Part shown: piece by piece, positions 1-11,400 of the stretch | How the letters are laid out: each line of letters opens with the position of its first letter | Numbering within the stretch: the first letter of the stretch is position 1 | Source: Sclerotinia nivalis | Lineage: Eukaryota > Ascomycota > Leotiomycetes > Helotiales > Sclerotiniaceae | Length of the DNA stretch: 64,000 nucleotides | Assembly (NCBI GenBank): GCA_029531795.1 | Contig: JAPEIS010000011.1 | Coordinates: 744,001-808,000 of the forward strand | Direction: 5' to 3' | Notes under the pieces: generated by a model | What the model was told of the DNA's origin: nothing | What the model saw: the letters and a program-made list of their open reading frames with translations, nothing else | Databases searched by the model: none | Program-made: the position numbers and the translations under genes

Positions 1-925
1 AAGAATCCGTTCAATTCCATGTCCCCTTCGGCGTCATCTTTATCCTCCCCAACAACTGGCGCATCGAGCGCCTTTGGCTTAGGATCAGGCGCTTTTGCAT
101 CATTTGGAAATGCAAAGGGCCCGAAGACACCTGGGGGTGGAGGCATATTGGATTTTGGAAGTGTGGTGGGAGGATCTACCAAAACACCAACTGCGGAGAA
201 AAATTATAGAGACTTGGGATCAAAGGCCTCTAAAATTTCTCTCACAGATTCCAAGACGGCCACAACACCACTTTCTCATCAATTTAGACATGGTTGGGTA
301 TTCTGGTACAGACCCCCAATCTCCAAATCAAATGGATTCGTGGAATATGAAAAGACATTACATCCAATGGCAGCATTCAATTCGGCGGAGGAATTGTTCG
401 ATGTTTTCGATCATATGAGGCACCCTTCAAATCTGCCACTGGTCTCCGACTACCACATGTTTAAAAAGGGAATTCGTCCTGTTTGGGAGGATGATGAAAA
501 TAAAAAAGGAGGCAAATGGATCGTGAGACTTAAGAAGGGTGTGGCCGATCGTTATTGGGAGGATTTAGTCTTTGCAATGGCAGGAGATGAATTCGATCCT
601 AGTGAGGAGGTTTGCGGTGTTGTACTTAGCGTACGCAATGGTGAAGATATTTTGAGTATCTGGACTCGTTCAGGTGGCGGAAGGGTACTTAGGATTAGGT
701 ACATAATTTCTCCATCACATTTGCAAAATCATATACTAATAACTAAATAGGGAGACATTGAAGCGTGTTCTTTCATTCCCACCTGAAACCAAGGTAGAAT
801 GGAAGTCTCATGATTCTAGCATACAACAACGAACTGCTATTGATGAAGCTCGAAAGGAAAAAGCTGCCAATCATCACAATAATCGTAATGGCAACGAACA
901 CACAGAGAAGAAACAAACATCATAA
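1..925 (+). CDS. eIF4E-family cap-binding protein, 4EHP-like (5'-partial)
   Basis: The 3' part of an mRNA 5'-cap-binding protein that acts in the cytoplasm. The frame is open from base 1 and passes through an internal Met at 19, so the gene probably starts left of the window. Exons are 1-698 and 751-925. The intron (699-750) starts GTACAT and ends in TAACTAAATAG, and splicing restores an eIF4E-like C-terminus (IRETLKRV, then PPETK and SHDSS). Seen in order: a Gly/Ser-rich N-terminal arm, HGWVFWYRPP (first core strand), SNLP, FKKGIRPVWED, KKGGKWI, EEVCGVV and SIWTR. The VWED Trp-Glu pair and the SIWTR Trp are conserved cap-binding positions. The first stacking Trp of canonical eIF4E falls in an EYEKTL segment with Tyr, as in class II (4EHP) proteins. 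From family knowledge, class II members bind cap weakly and tend to repress translation; that role here is inference. Confidence 0.85.
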
Positions 926-1823
926 TTTCAACGTTTTATTGAGCTCCCTAGGCCACGTTTTCTTTTTCTCACAAGAACTGTACAAGTATTTGGGTTGCAT
1001 GAATTGGTAAAAGCGAAATGAATGATTTGATTTGGCTAGGGTGGCGATTTTTTCAAATGCCATTTTGGTTCCGACTTTCTTCATGCTTTGGAGGGGATTG
1101 TGCGTATGTGATTTAGCCTGGGGTTTGTATCATAGTTTCGAAGAGTTTCTTGTAGAGAACCTCCTCTTGGCTTTGCCTCTTTTTATCAATTTTAGGATTG
1201 CTGTAGCTGCATGCAATGAGCTACGCAGTAGATATCACAGCAAAATTTTATTTCTCTCAAAGGATATTGGAGAAAGCTTCAATCGATGTGACGTAGGTAG
1301 GTCATGTTGCTTACTTTGTGAAACTTTGTGATATTGGTAGGAGAATTATGCTTATCTTATTAACCCTAGATATGCATATGCCTGTATGCACTTACCCCAT
1401 ATTCTTATGCTCATCGTACCTGCCTTTTTCTTGGTTTATAATAATATGTGTATATGTACGATATCTTGCGCACTAGGAGTTTATTTTTGGTATTAGGTGT
1501 TGCGTTGTGTTGCTTTGCTTGTGATATTTTGGACTACACATATCTAATATAACATGATTGTTTCGTCTTCTTCGCTTTATTGTAGGGATATATTATACTG
1601 TATAAACGTGCTGTGCCTCGTATTCCGATAATATGCGTACCTGCTTTGGATCTGGCTTTGCTTTCTCCCCCTGATTTTGCACTATATGTGCTGGGCCTCG
1701 AGTTTAGATTAATTACTACACGTACAAGTTGTGAGGTGTTTGAGTCTTATACCATCTTTCTTCCCGCCAGTTTTGTATCACACTACAAATCTACAATTAA
1801 AACTAAGGAGATACATACTATAT
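926..1823. other. Intergenic / 3' UTR
   Basis: Follows the stop codon of the eIF4E-like gene. It is AT-rich with only short frames that lack coding character. I see no repeat or RNA gene before the tRNA-like sequence that starts at 1824. Confidence 0.6.
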
Positions 1824-1895
1824 ATAAACTGCCGTGAATCGAACACGAACCTCCACCTTGGAAGGGTTAAATCCTAACCATAGACTACAAAAAGC
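1824..1895 (-). pseudogene. Intronless, diverged tRNA-Gly-like copy
   Basis: On the minus strand this is a near copy of the tRNA at 2131-2226. It shares the D-arm core GGTTAGGATT, the anticodon loop CTTCCAA (TCC) and an identical T arm (TTCGTGTTCGATTCACGGCA). It lacks the 24-nt intron. Differences in the acceptor and D arms are mostly C/T and G/A transitions, and the acceptor ends no longer pair. It lies in inverted orientation 235 bp from the other copy. Probably a dead tRNA copy. Confidence 0.5.
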
Positions 1896-2130
1896 TACTA
1901 ACGACCTACTATTTGCTATTATACTCTATTCACACAAGCCCTCGAGGAATTCCCGAGGGTTAGGTAAGATTAATCTAACAGCTCCACAACACAGACCACA
2001 GCATCCACCAATCACAACTCCCCAAATTCACATGCCACGTATGAGTATATATCCAAGCAAACCCACTACTACCATCAAACAAAGCAAACATCAGCTTCGA
2101 GACCTAATTTTCGACGCATTGAAATGCCTA

Positions 2131-2226
2131 GCTTCTGTGGTCCAATGGTTAGGATTCCACCCTTCCATAGCCGTTTACGACGGTGAAGTTCAGGTGGAGG
2201 TTCGTGTTCGATTCACGGCAGTTGCA
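2131..2226 (+). tRNA. tRNA-Gly(TCC) with 24-nt intron, possibly degenerate
   Basis: The cloverleaf can be laid out by eye. The acceptor GCTTCTG/CAGTTGC has 5 of 7 pairs, with T-T mismatches at 3-70 and 4-69. The D stem is GTCC/GGAT. The anticodon stem CCACC/GGTGG is perfect around loop CTTCCA-A (anticodon TCC at 2164-2166). The T stem TCGTG/CACGG encloses TTCGATT, and the discriminator base is A. A 24-nt insertion (2168-2191) sits between positions 37 and 38, the canonical site of nuclear tRNA introns. T runs (TTTT at 2234, TTTTTT at 2241) could end Pol III transcription. The two acceptor mismatches leave open that it is a pseudogene. Confidence 0.55.
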
Positions 2227-2940
2227 AAATTTCTTTTACATTTTTTGAAGATTTTTTCTTTTGAGCATTTCGGATAGAGTTGCTTTTGATGACTTGATTT
2301 TTGTTTCGGGGGCTTGGTTGAGGTTTGATTTTTTTTGTTGTGGGAAATAAGGGGGGTGGGGTGGCTCGGTTCGGGTCGGATCTTGTTTTTTTTAGTTGAG
2401 GTTGTGAGACTTATTTTTCTCTTTTCATGTTTTTACATACTGATATTGAATTTCTATAATTTTGACGGAAAACTATTATTCTATTCGTTTGGCTTCTAGT
2501 GTCTAAACCGGAAATAGTCTATTCATCCTCATTTTCATAGTCATCTTCCCGAATATGTAAATCATTTCCAGATAGCTATTTCCAGACTACTTGAGCGATG
2601 CAAATGTATTTATCTATTATTAATATATTTCATCCATATCCATATCCATAACACGAAAAATTAGAAGTAGAGTTTCCTACAATAAGTATAGCGCACAAAT
2701 AAAGTGAGTGAGGTATTCTCAATTAATACAATGTAATCCTACCAAAATGTCATTCCTTCCATGCCAGGACAAAACCCCAAAACTCTTCCTGTTTCCGAAA
2801 ACCTCAAGATTCACTCAATGTCATAAATAGTCCCTGGACAATGCGGCCGCGCCATACCCTCTGATGTCCAAGTCCCGTCCATATATTTTGTATCATAAGC
2901 TCTTACCCTCTGAATCCATGACACCTTCCCCTCCCCTCCC
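2227..2940. other. Intergenic
   Basis: AT-rich spacer between the tRNA and the 3' end of the monooxygenase gene. It holds the tRNA's T-run terminators and probably the 3' UTR of the minus-strand gene. No other feature seen. Confidence 0.6.
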
Positions 2941-4629
2941 TCACAAAAGTAAACTCGCCTTCCATTCCGCCAACCCCTTCATCGTCCCAATATACCCAAT
3001 ATACGCATCGGGCCTAACAAGCACATAACCCGGCTCCGTTTTAAACCCATACCTCTCATGTAAAATACCGTCCTCATCACAAATATCATCACTTTCTCTC
3101 TTTTCCTGACTAACAATCCTATGAATCCTCAACCAACTCTTTTCTTTTCCCGGAAAATCCGTTCCAACCGTCTCTAACAACTCTTCCGCATCCATAGCCC
3201 CTTTCCCTAACCCAGAAAAAAGTAATAAATGATGCGTCGGTCCTTTAAATAGCGAGTATAAATTCGTTGTATCTTGAGTTCCAGGGATGACAATCCTTCC
3301 ATCCGGTGCGCGATCGCCTCCTCTTCTAGGTCCATAATATGCACTTGCAGTTTTACAAATCGATGAATGACAATATCTTATCCCAAGTTGTGAAATAAAA
3401 CGATATCTTCTTTGGCGATTCGCGCCTTCTTTAAAAGCAATTGGGGCCATCCATGGGAACAGAGTATTGCGCAAAAAGAGATAAATAGGATTTTTCATGG
3501 CCATGAACTCGAAGACTCGGTCTGTGCCTTTTAGAAGATTAGTGCCGACGCGCCGGCGTTCAACATTGTAGGAGTCGAGAAAAGTATCTTTCTTCTCGTT
3601 GCGAAGAACCATGCCGAGTTTCCATCCAAGATTGATAGCGTCTTGAATACCTGTATTCATTCCTTGACCACCAGCTGGTGAATGAATATGCGCTGCATCT
3701 CCAGCGATGAATATACGACCATTGCGAAAGGAGTCGGCGATTCGATGATGAAGTTTAAATCGTGCAATCCACATAGGAGGACCCTCGAGTTGTATGTTCC
3801 CCGTAGCAAGTCTTTGAAAAGCTTCTTCGAATACTTTAAGGGTAGGTTCATCATCTTTAGCTTCTCCGTAAGTCGATTCTCCGTTCTTAGAATTAGGAAC
3901 ACTTAAGATAAGTCGGTACGCTCCATCTTTGAGTGGTAAACACATCATGAACTCACTACCCATCAACATCGTTAGTCGATTCGGCGCATAATCCCATTTC
4001 AACTTCACATCTACAAGCAAAAAGTCTGATGCATATGCAGAACCTTCGAAGTTCAAACCGGCGGATTTTCGAACAATTGAATGTGAACCATCGCATCCGA
4101 CAATATATTGACAGCGAATCTCTTCTTCATCCGGCTCTTCATATCCATCTTCCTTTACCTTCCTAAGCCGAACTGAAACACCACTGTCATCCTGAACAAT
4201 GGCTGTAGCTTTTGTTCCCCTCTCTACTTTACCTCCATATTCTTCTAACTGTCTCTCAAGACATGATTCCGTTTCGCTCTGGCTGAGAAAATATGGTCCT
4301 GAGTACTCGGTATCAAGTACTCCTACGCTCTCCTTAGTGAGATCCACCTCGAATGCCTTTTTGCGATTGATATAGAAAGTCAAGCCGAGATTTTGTTTCC
4401 AAAGAGGGAGCAGGTTCGATACGAGGGAGGAATGTCGGGAGAGAAGCTCGACGGACCGGGCGTGGAGGACTAAAGCGCGAGAATGAGGTGCACGGGTGAG
4501 GAGAGGATCGATTAGGATGAATGGGATCTTCTGTACTGATAATTCGAGAGCTAAGCTGAGACCCGTAGGGCCTGCGCCCACGATGAGGACTGCAGTTGAT
4601 CGCATTGTAAAATTGTTAGTTAATGCCAA
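2941..4629 (-). CDS. FAD-dependent aromatic-type monooxygenase (PHBH fold)
   Basis: A single-exon, 562-residue flavoprotein of the group A (p-hydroxybenzoate hydroxylase-like) family. These enzymes use FAD, NAD(P)H and O2 to hydroxylate or epoxidise a substrate, often a phenol or secondary metabolite. Three fingerprints are present: the dinucleotide-binding GAGPTG at residues 18-23, the DG motif GCDG at 178-181, and the GD motif FIAGDAAH at 307-314 followed by PAGGQGMN. The C-terminal third has the PDGRI and thioredoxin-like segment found in phenol hydroxylase and TetX/RdmE relatives. Length fits the family (about 500-600). A second Met at residue 9, nearer the FAD motif, is an alternative start. 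No signal peptide is seen. The neighbours are not biosynthetic, so the substrate is unknown. Confidence 0.9.
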   Translation of the reverse strand: MALTNNFTMRSTAVLIVGAGPTGLSLALELSVQKIPFILIDPLLTRAPHSRALVLHARSVELLSRHSSLVSNLLPLWKQNLGLTFYINRKKAFEVDLTKESVGVLDTEYSGPYFLSQSETESCLERQLEEYGGKVERGTKATAIVQDDSGVSVRLRKVKEDGYEEPDEEEIRCQYIVGCDGSHSIVRKSAGLNFEGSAYASDFLLVDVKLKWDYAPNRLTMLMGSEFMMCLPLKDGAYRLILSVPNSKNGESTYGEAKDDEPTLKVFEEAFQRLATGNIQLEGPPMWIARFKLHHRIADSFRNGRIFIAGDAAHIHSPAGGQGMNTGIQDAINLGWKLGMVLRNEKKDTFLDSYNVERRRVGTNLLKGTDRVFEFMAMKNPIYLFLRNTLFPWMAPIAFKEGANRQRRYRFISQLGIRYCHSSICKTASAYYGPRRGGDRAPDGRIVIPGTQDTTNLYSLFKGPTHHLLLFSGLGKGAMDAEELLETVGTDFPGKEKSWLRIHRIVSQEKRESDDICDEDGILHERYGFKTEPGYVLVRPDAYIGYIGTMKGLAEWKASLLL

Positions 4630-5589
4630 CCTAGGTATGATGCGGGTGTATTTCCAAGGTGTATGTCGAAGGCGGGGTTATTCCGCTTGTTTTGTTGTTT
4701 GTTAATGCTAATTAATAAAAAATCAAGACGTGTTAAAGAAAATGGGTCAAGTGGCATGTCTTGGTATATATTTATACATGTGCCAATTCAGTACCTTTGT
4801 ACCTTTACCTTTAGCAATCGGAATGCTAAGTAGATACAACCGGAAGTTACTAACACCGTGTGTAGTGAGAATCATGCTGTGCAACAGTCCTAGAGCCAGC
4901 CATGGTGTTGTATATCTTCAGACTAGGGTAAGGCCAAGAATCCGGCATCCTGTAATTGGCCAGTGGTATCTTTGTCCTGTCGCCTTCACTTGAGATGGCA
5001 ATGGCACGGATGGATTAGTTGTGTACGTGCGGGAGGATCGTCTGAAGGGCACCGATCAGTTTAGCACCTTCAACTAGACCGATAGTGGACTAGTAAGCGT
5101 TTTATAACGGGATTGAAAGGGGTGTTCACGCCGACATCCAGAACAATCCAACTTCCGCTGACATAAGCTTGCGATCTCATGCTTCGTTTCTAACGTCGTG
5201 ATTGAACAATCCGAAACGTTCCGATGGAACACCACGTCGAATCGTACTCAGCTGGTTTTTATATGACCATCACCGATTGCCGGATACGACTCAAGTGTGT
5301 TAATATTCTCTTGTTAATCTGTTCTTGATTTTAGTAATGCACGGAGAACGCTCGAGGGGTCCTTCCGTCTTACATACGAGCTTATGATTTCATTTCAATC
5401 ATAAAGGTTACACGTGTATTACGTCGATGCTGCCTCTACAGAAATGTGAGATGAAGTTGAAATTCTTATAGCAGATGAGGATTTTGAGGAAGCACATAAG
5501 ATTCAGGAAAGGGGTGCAGATGATATTTGGGCATGTTAAGTCGATTTGGAACATTGAAAGTATGTATTTTGTTGAATCTGCCGTTGTAC
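4630..5589. other. Intergenic upstream of the monooxygenase
   Basis: Contains the promoter side of the minus-strand monooxygenase gene. No convincing gene, RNA or transposon seen. Confidence 0.55.
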
Positions 5590-5925
5590 ATTGAATTTGT
5601 TTGATATATTAAATCCATTTGGGATATTGAATCCATTTGGAATATTGAATCTATTTAATACATTGAATTTGTTTGATATGTCGAATCTATTTATGACATT
5701 TATTTTACTTAGGATATTGATTCTACTTAGGATATTGATTCTACTTAGGACATCGATTCTACTTAGGACATTGATTCTACTTAGGATATTGAATCCATTT
5801 GGAACATTGAATCCATTTAGGGTATTGATTCTACTTGGGATATTGAATCCATCTAATATCTTGATCTGCTTTACTATATCAAAACCTACTCGATACAATG
5901 AATCCATTTGGTATATTGAATCTAT
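5590..5925. repeat. 18-bp minisatellite
   Basis: Imperfect tandem array of an 18-bp unit resembling GGATATTGATTCTACTTA or GGAATATTGAATCCATTT, about 18-19 units. Two sub-variants alternate in blocks (ATTGATTCTACTTAGG and ATTGAATCCATTTGG). The period is a multiple of three and the unit lacks stops in one frame on each strand, so long spurious frames appear on both strands. Confidence 0.85.
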
Positions 5926-7061
5926 CTGGGACACTGACTCTTCTAAGTATTATTCATATTCCGTCTATTAGGCTGTACAGTGGCAACCATTGAATTTCAT
6001 GTAAATATTCCTGTGATAAATAATACATTACTCCGTCTTAACTTTGTTGGCAGGTAGACTGTTCAGAAGCTTTAACTGTGGATAGCTTGTTGAATCGGGA
6101 TGGCTTGGGAGATTTGAAAGGTGGGAAGGTCTCCAGGAGATGGGTATGGAGTCTGGAGTCTGGAGTCTGGGTGTGTGGCGGGCGGTGTTTCATATTTCAT
6201 ATCATATGCGATGTAGGATCTATTGTTCTTGGAAAGTGATTAGATAGGTAGATTTGATCTAGTTCTAGATCCATTTAAAAGAACAACTACTGTTTATCTT
6301 TCAGATACACAAGATAGGAGAGATAGAAGTTCAACATGAAATGAAAGTTGTTTATTCACTCAAGGCCAGATCACATCGATAAATAGTAGAGATCTCCATC
6401 TCCATCATAACATCATCATCATACTAGGTATATATTTTCTCTAGGCCAACCTAACAACACGGTATAAGCCAAGCTAAGATAATACACAACCAACCAATCA
6501 TGCATATATTTTTCCTACTCTCCAGAATTACATCCTTACATCCATTCCATACATATACCCACCATCCAATCCCTTTTCCTTTCATCCCCCAAATCCCCAT
6601 GCAAACCCGATTCCTCACCACACCAATGCAATAAATACCTAACCTATCCACCAGTAGTCCACCAGTTATGTGTAATTATTCAACTCCATATCCATTTCAT
6701 CCCAGCACGAGGAATGCAGAATGCGGAATGCCGTTTCACCACTGCACCTCCCATGCTAATATGCCGTGAATCTTTTTTCGGGGTTCGGTCGTGAATAAAC
6801 GGTCCGTTGTGATTAAGTGCATATAATTTTCGTTTTTGTTTTATATCGAGACTTGCTTTTGCTTTTGTTGTAATATTTTGATGTTGTGATATGAGTAAAT
6901 GCATGCGAAAATTGCAAGAACTTTTTTGAGGGGCGTTGTTTTTTCCCATGCCGTAAATCGTCGTGAAATCGTAAATTTAAAGGGGTTCATTGTTCGTATC
7001 AGATGTATTAATTAACCATCTAGTGCATATCTTCGAAGAAGTCAAGAAAGAAAAGAGTGCT
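5926..7061. other. Intergenic / nmrA 3' UTR
   Basis: Spacer between the minisatellite and the 3' end of nmrA. Its frames (about 66-89 codons) show no family resemblance and lie in low-complexity DNA. No feature supported. Confidence 0.55.
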
Positions 7062-8456
7062 TCATGCTAGCCAAGTCTCTTCCCTTCTTGCAGGTGTAGC
7101 TTCGCCTGATGTACCGAGTCCTCCACCTATAGTCAGACCATCATCGTCATCTTCTTCTTCATAGTTGGGATTGTCGTCCACTACACCATTTGTCACTTCA
7201 TTGGGCGTGTATGTCCTATCGTCATCATTTTCCTCCACCATCCACGTTAATCCATTTGCAGCTTCTTCCAATGGGAAAACTTCTCGGGCATATTCCTCTA
7301 GACCTCGGTATCCCTCCCATAGCTTCAGAGCCTCTTCCGGAACCTTACTCTCTAATTCCTGTTCGGCAAAGTAAGGAGGTTGGCGTTTTGGGTCGTCTTT
7401 TCCTAATGAATACATATTTTCCAATGCTACCAATTGGTCTTTATATCCTTTTGGGATCTTAACTCGTACTTCGATATCGGGGTTATGTTTGTATCTTACT
7501 GGACGGCCGACACCGCGGGCAAAGGCGGCGCAAGCTTGTTTGGGAGAGAGAAACTCGTAAGCGAGAGGAATGCGACGAGGATTCGAGGAAGAAGCAGGTG
7601 GTCCATCCTTAAATACTTGTAAAACTGCAGGTCCGACATCGTGTTCGGCGTCCAGCCATGGTAAAGGTACATCCGGATGGAAAGGAGCTTGCCACTCAAA
7701 GGATCCATCGGGTTGCAGAGCCATGCAAAATAATGGGTATGGTAGTGATGTGAAGTTGTTGTTGTAAATTCCGGTGTAGAGGAAAGTTGATCGAAGAGAG
7801 GGAAGTTTTGTTCGGATATAAGTTTCGACTGCGTATTTCTCGGACCATAGGGGGAGTGATGGCCATGAATAGTTGACGACAGAGTGGTTAGGCATAGATG
7901 AATAGATGTAATGCTCTATACCAACTGCAGCAGCGGCATCGGCCAAGGCGCAACCAATAGCATATTCATCGCCCCAAAATGTAGTATTGATAAATGCTAA
8001 TTGCGCTCCATGGAAAAGATCTCGAATGAGTGCATCATTTAATTTGGTAGTCTCGGGATCTAATGTTGGTGATGAAGAGGAAGATCGTTTGATGAAAAGG
8101 TCGCCTACTAGGACAGTAACATTTGGAAGTGATGAAATTTCGGAAGCTACTATTCCATCAAGGTTTCGCAACTGAGCTCGTACATTATAGCCCACTGCAC
8201 TAGCAACGCGGATAAATGATGCAGCTTGTCGTCCGGATGAATTGACGACAGCGATAGTTTTCGATGGAGTGGTCATGGATCGTTTTGATGGGCGATCCGA
8301 ATAAGTTGTAGGAGTATCAAAGAAGGAGAAATTGTCAAGAGGGGAACTTTCTGGATATGAAGTGCAAGGTGCGTGTTTTCGATTTATGGGTGGTTGTGAT
8401 TCTGTAGGTGGTCGAGGTCTGATGGTGAGGGTAGACCTCGGCGTTGCTGAGGGCAT
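7062..8456 (-). CDS. nmrA: NmrA, nitrogen metabolite repression regulator
   Basis: A 464-residue NmrA-family protein. In Aspergillus and Neurospora NmrA/Nmr1 binds NAD(P), resembles short-chain dehydrogenases without being an enzyme, and restrains the GATA activator AreA/NIT2. From residue 61 the protein runs co-linear with NmrA: KTIAVVNSSGRQAAS (Rossmann GxxGxxA-type motif), AFINTTFWGDE, HYIYSSMP, YAVETYIR, GIYNNNFTSLPYPLF, PWLDAEHDVGPA and a C-terminal EEYAREVFPLEEAANGLTWM. The first 60 residues are Pro/Ser/Thr-rich and not part of the fold. Met61 (codon 8274-8276) is where family members normally begin and is a likely alternative start. A polar acidic tail (EEEDDDD) extends past the usual C-terminus. 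No introns. Confidence 0.93.
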   Translation of the reverse strand: MPSATPRSTLTIRPRPPTESQPPINRKHAPCTSYPESSPLDNFSFFDTPTTYSDRPSKRSMTTPSKTIAVVNSSGRQAASFIRVASAVGYNVRAQLRNLDGIVASEISSLPNVTVLVGDLFIKRSSSSSPTLDPETTKLNDALIRDLFHGAQLAFINTTFWGDEYAIGCALADAAAAVGIEHYIYSSMPNHSVVNYSWPSLPLWSEKYAVETYIRTKLPSLRSTFLYTGIYNNNFTSLPYPLFCMALQPDGSFEWQAPFHPDVPLPWLDAEHDVGPAVLQVFKDGPPASSSNPRRIPLAYEFLSPKQACAAFARGVGRPVRYKHNPDIEVRVKIPKGYKDQLVALENMYSLGKDDPKRQPPYFAEQELESKVPEEALKLWEGYRGLEEYAREVFPLEEAANGLTWMVEENDDDRTYTPNEVTNGVVDDNPNYEEEDDDDGLTIGGGLGTSGEATPARREETWLA

Positions 8457-11400
8457 TGGATGATGATATGGGGTTTAAATCGTCAGATGATGTTATTGCT
8501 TTTTAAACAATAATTCAAGGCTGGTTTTTGTTATTCCTCAGATGAATTATGTGGCTAAAATTCCCCTTCTAGTTTTTCGAGTTACTCCCAATTTTAGACG
8601 AAATGGAAATTATTGTTTACTTGTAGAGAAGTCCAATTGAACCCTTGCTGCTCACTCAGACGAACGACAAACGAGGAAATGAATGCGGAGAAGTCTCCTG
8701 AGGGGTTACCGACAGATCAAAGTCCTTCGGTGTAGACTTGTCTAATGGGTCGAATTGAATTGTCGAATGTAATGCTGTACGTCGATCACAAATGCCAAGT
8801 CCTTTTTTGGTGAATACCTTGTAATTCGAGAAATTTGAGAAATTTGAGAATATCCTCACTTCCAAACTACTACAACCACTTACACCACCTCAATCCCGTT
8901 TCCGAATGACCTCAAAGAAGATAAAAGCCTAGACCGTAATGATTTACCAAAGATAGGATGAGATTTCGTAATGTTGGAACTTTTGATGGTAAGATTGATC
9001 CAATCGGGAAATTTTCTTCCTTTATCCGAATTTTTTTAAAGCGGTGAAGTTGTTTGCTTTCAATCTAATGAATAAACTTCTCAGGGACAGACGGGTAAGT
9101 CAAGTGAGTGAACCTTCTTTCTTTCTCTCCCTTGCAGCTTTTTCTTTTGATACTAAGGAGTGGATATTTTTCGTGTGGGTTTTTTTCGATCAGTCGTTTC
9201 TGGGTATCGAGATAGGAAGATGTAAAATTTGAGAGGAAATCTTGTACCAAGTGAAAGATAACTGTACGCGTCGTCGATTATTTGTGCGGTGGTACAAGTA
9301 AAATGCAATACGAAGAGTGACGCTTCTGTTATGTAACGAAACAGAAAGTGTGTAGCAATTGGAGCAGTATAAAGCTGTGAGAATCCTAATCAGGAATGGA
9401 ATGTAGGTTGGTATCGAGGGGCAATATTTTAGTGAATAAAGGAAAGCTTTTAATGACTCCGAGGTTATGTAAAGTAAGGTGTTTCCATGCGGATGCTGGT
9501 TATGATACTATAAAACTCCTTTCCGGGATTCGTATATTATATCAAGTAGAGATGGACGGGTATCGAATTCAATATACATGTAGGCGTATTTTAATGAGAA
9601 GAAAGAAGAGGGGTTGGTTCAACAAATTGTGTTAAACTTCCATGACTCGGTCCACGTGCACTACCCTCATGATCCAATGGTAGGTAGAACGTTGTATTAT
9701 ACTTATCTTCCCACCAGGAGGTATCCACAGCTTTTGAAAGGGGTTTTCCCTTTGTTGTTGTTGACCTAGTTAGATAAGTCTAGAGTTCATTCAATGTTGC
9801 TTTCTTCCCACAACCTTGATGGTTACGGCAGTGGAAGCGAATCATATACTTGCTATAACGTGGGATATATGGGCCGCGTAGTAATTCTGATGTAGAGAAG
9901 GAATTCATAATCTACTTGATCTATTAACTGTAGTTTTTATATTGTACATTCATTGACTGAACGCGTAGCGACCGTTCAGTTGAGTTATTTCATAATATGA
10001 TTCTACCATGGAAAGCATTTTTATATCACATAGCCCCCCGTCCGTCCACTTTAATGACTTCCCCACACAAAATGTAGATAAGGCGAATCTAATAGAGTTT
10101 TGCGGCATCGGATGATGAAAAAGGACTTCATGTCTAAAGAAACTAACTCGACTAATTAGCAAATGTAAAAGAGGTGCACCATGTGGTCTAGGGCCTCAAG
10201 AATTGGTAATAGTATCAATATTTCATCAATTTAAACCATCTGATGTTCTTTCCAAAGCCAATAGGAAAACTGTATCTCTGCTGGCAGCTGGTTGTTCCAT
10301 TATCTCAAATGTTATTTCAATGATCCGGCCACTCGTACTGTACTCGGAGGACATTTGCCAAGTCATACTTTATGTATGAGTATATTAACTGGCATGCCGT
10401 TGCTGGTATCATCGTGCCACTACAGTGGATATTGGAAAGAATGCTCCCCTTGTATACAGAGAACTCAGGGTCGTCCTCATCCAACCAATGGAAGCTATTT
10501 CATCATCATCAACACGTGTTGATACCGGTTTGTCTGCTTTAAGATCTAGGTACCTCAATCCCAAATAATGAGGAGGTTTGTCATGTTGTATGTTGTGCCA
10601 CCTCGTATCAATACCATTGGCCAATCAATTGGAGGCTTGATCTATTTGTAGAATTAACCTTTACTTTCTTCCAGAATTCCCATGATTGCCAAAATGAACA
10701 ATCACGAGATTTTGAGTCGCTTCTGTTGAGGGGCAAGAGCCAGAGGATGATTCTCTTACTCAATTTGAATATGGATCCCAGAGGGCCTCGGGCCAATGAG
10801 AAATTTTGCTTCTCAAAACATTACCATTACCTAACCACATCATGGTTTGCCATGAACTGTCTTCAAATTTTTCAATGCCATATCGCCATTTCTTATAATT
10901 ATTACTTCATGAGAATTGATCCTTGTCATACATATTTCCGTATGATTCTACCATAGAATTGATCTGGACTGCGGTTCAAGATACCGCCATTTCAATGTCT
11001 CATCGTTCCCAGATAAATTATGATTTCTACATCCACATCAACCAAATATTTTATGTTGACCGAACATTCACACTTGTCCGTCCTGAAATACGGCCAATCA
11101 GACATTCTTGACCGTATCAATTAGTAGCTAGCTACTGTATTTGAAAGTATCGTATCTATGACCACTTATGACTTCAAAACTCCATACGAAAACCCCCTTC
11201 ATCATAAGCGACAGAATCTTCCAGATTCAACAAAAAAAAGTCCCTCATGTGCGCACTTGCAAATCGCACGAAAAATCCGTACCCGAGGAATTGACGATGA
11301 TCAGAATTTGATTTTCCACGGGATGAGCCTTGTTCTGGAAACTTTTCTCCTAGCTCAATATTGATGCATGAAATTCGCTCAATCGAGGAATTACAATGTC

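Noticed and set aside
5536..5971. Long frames on both strands over the 18-bp array
   Set aside because: Both arise from a stop-free repeat unit; no start context, domain or composition typical of a gene.
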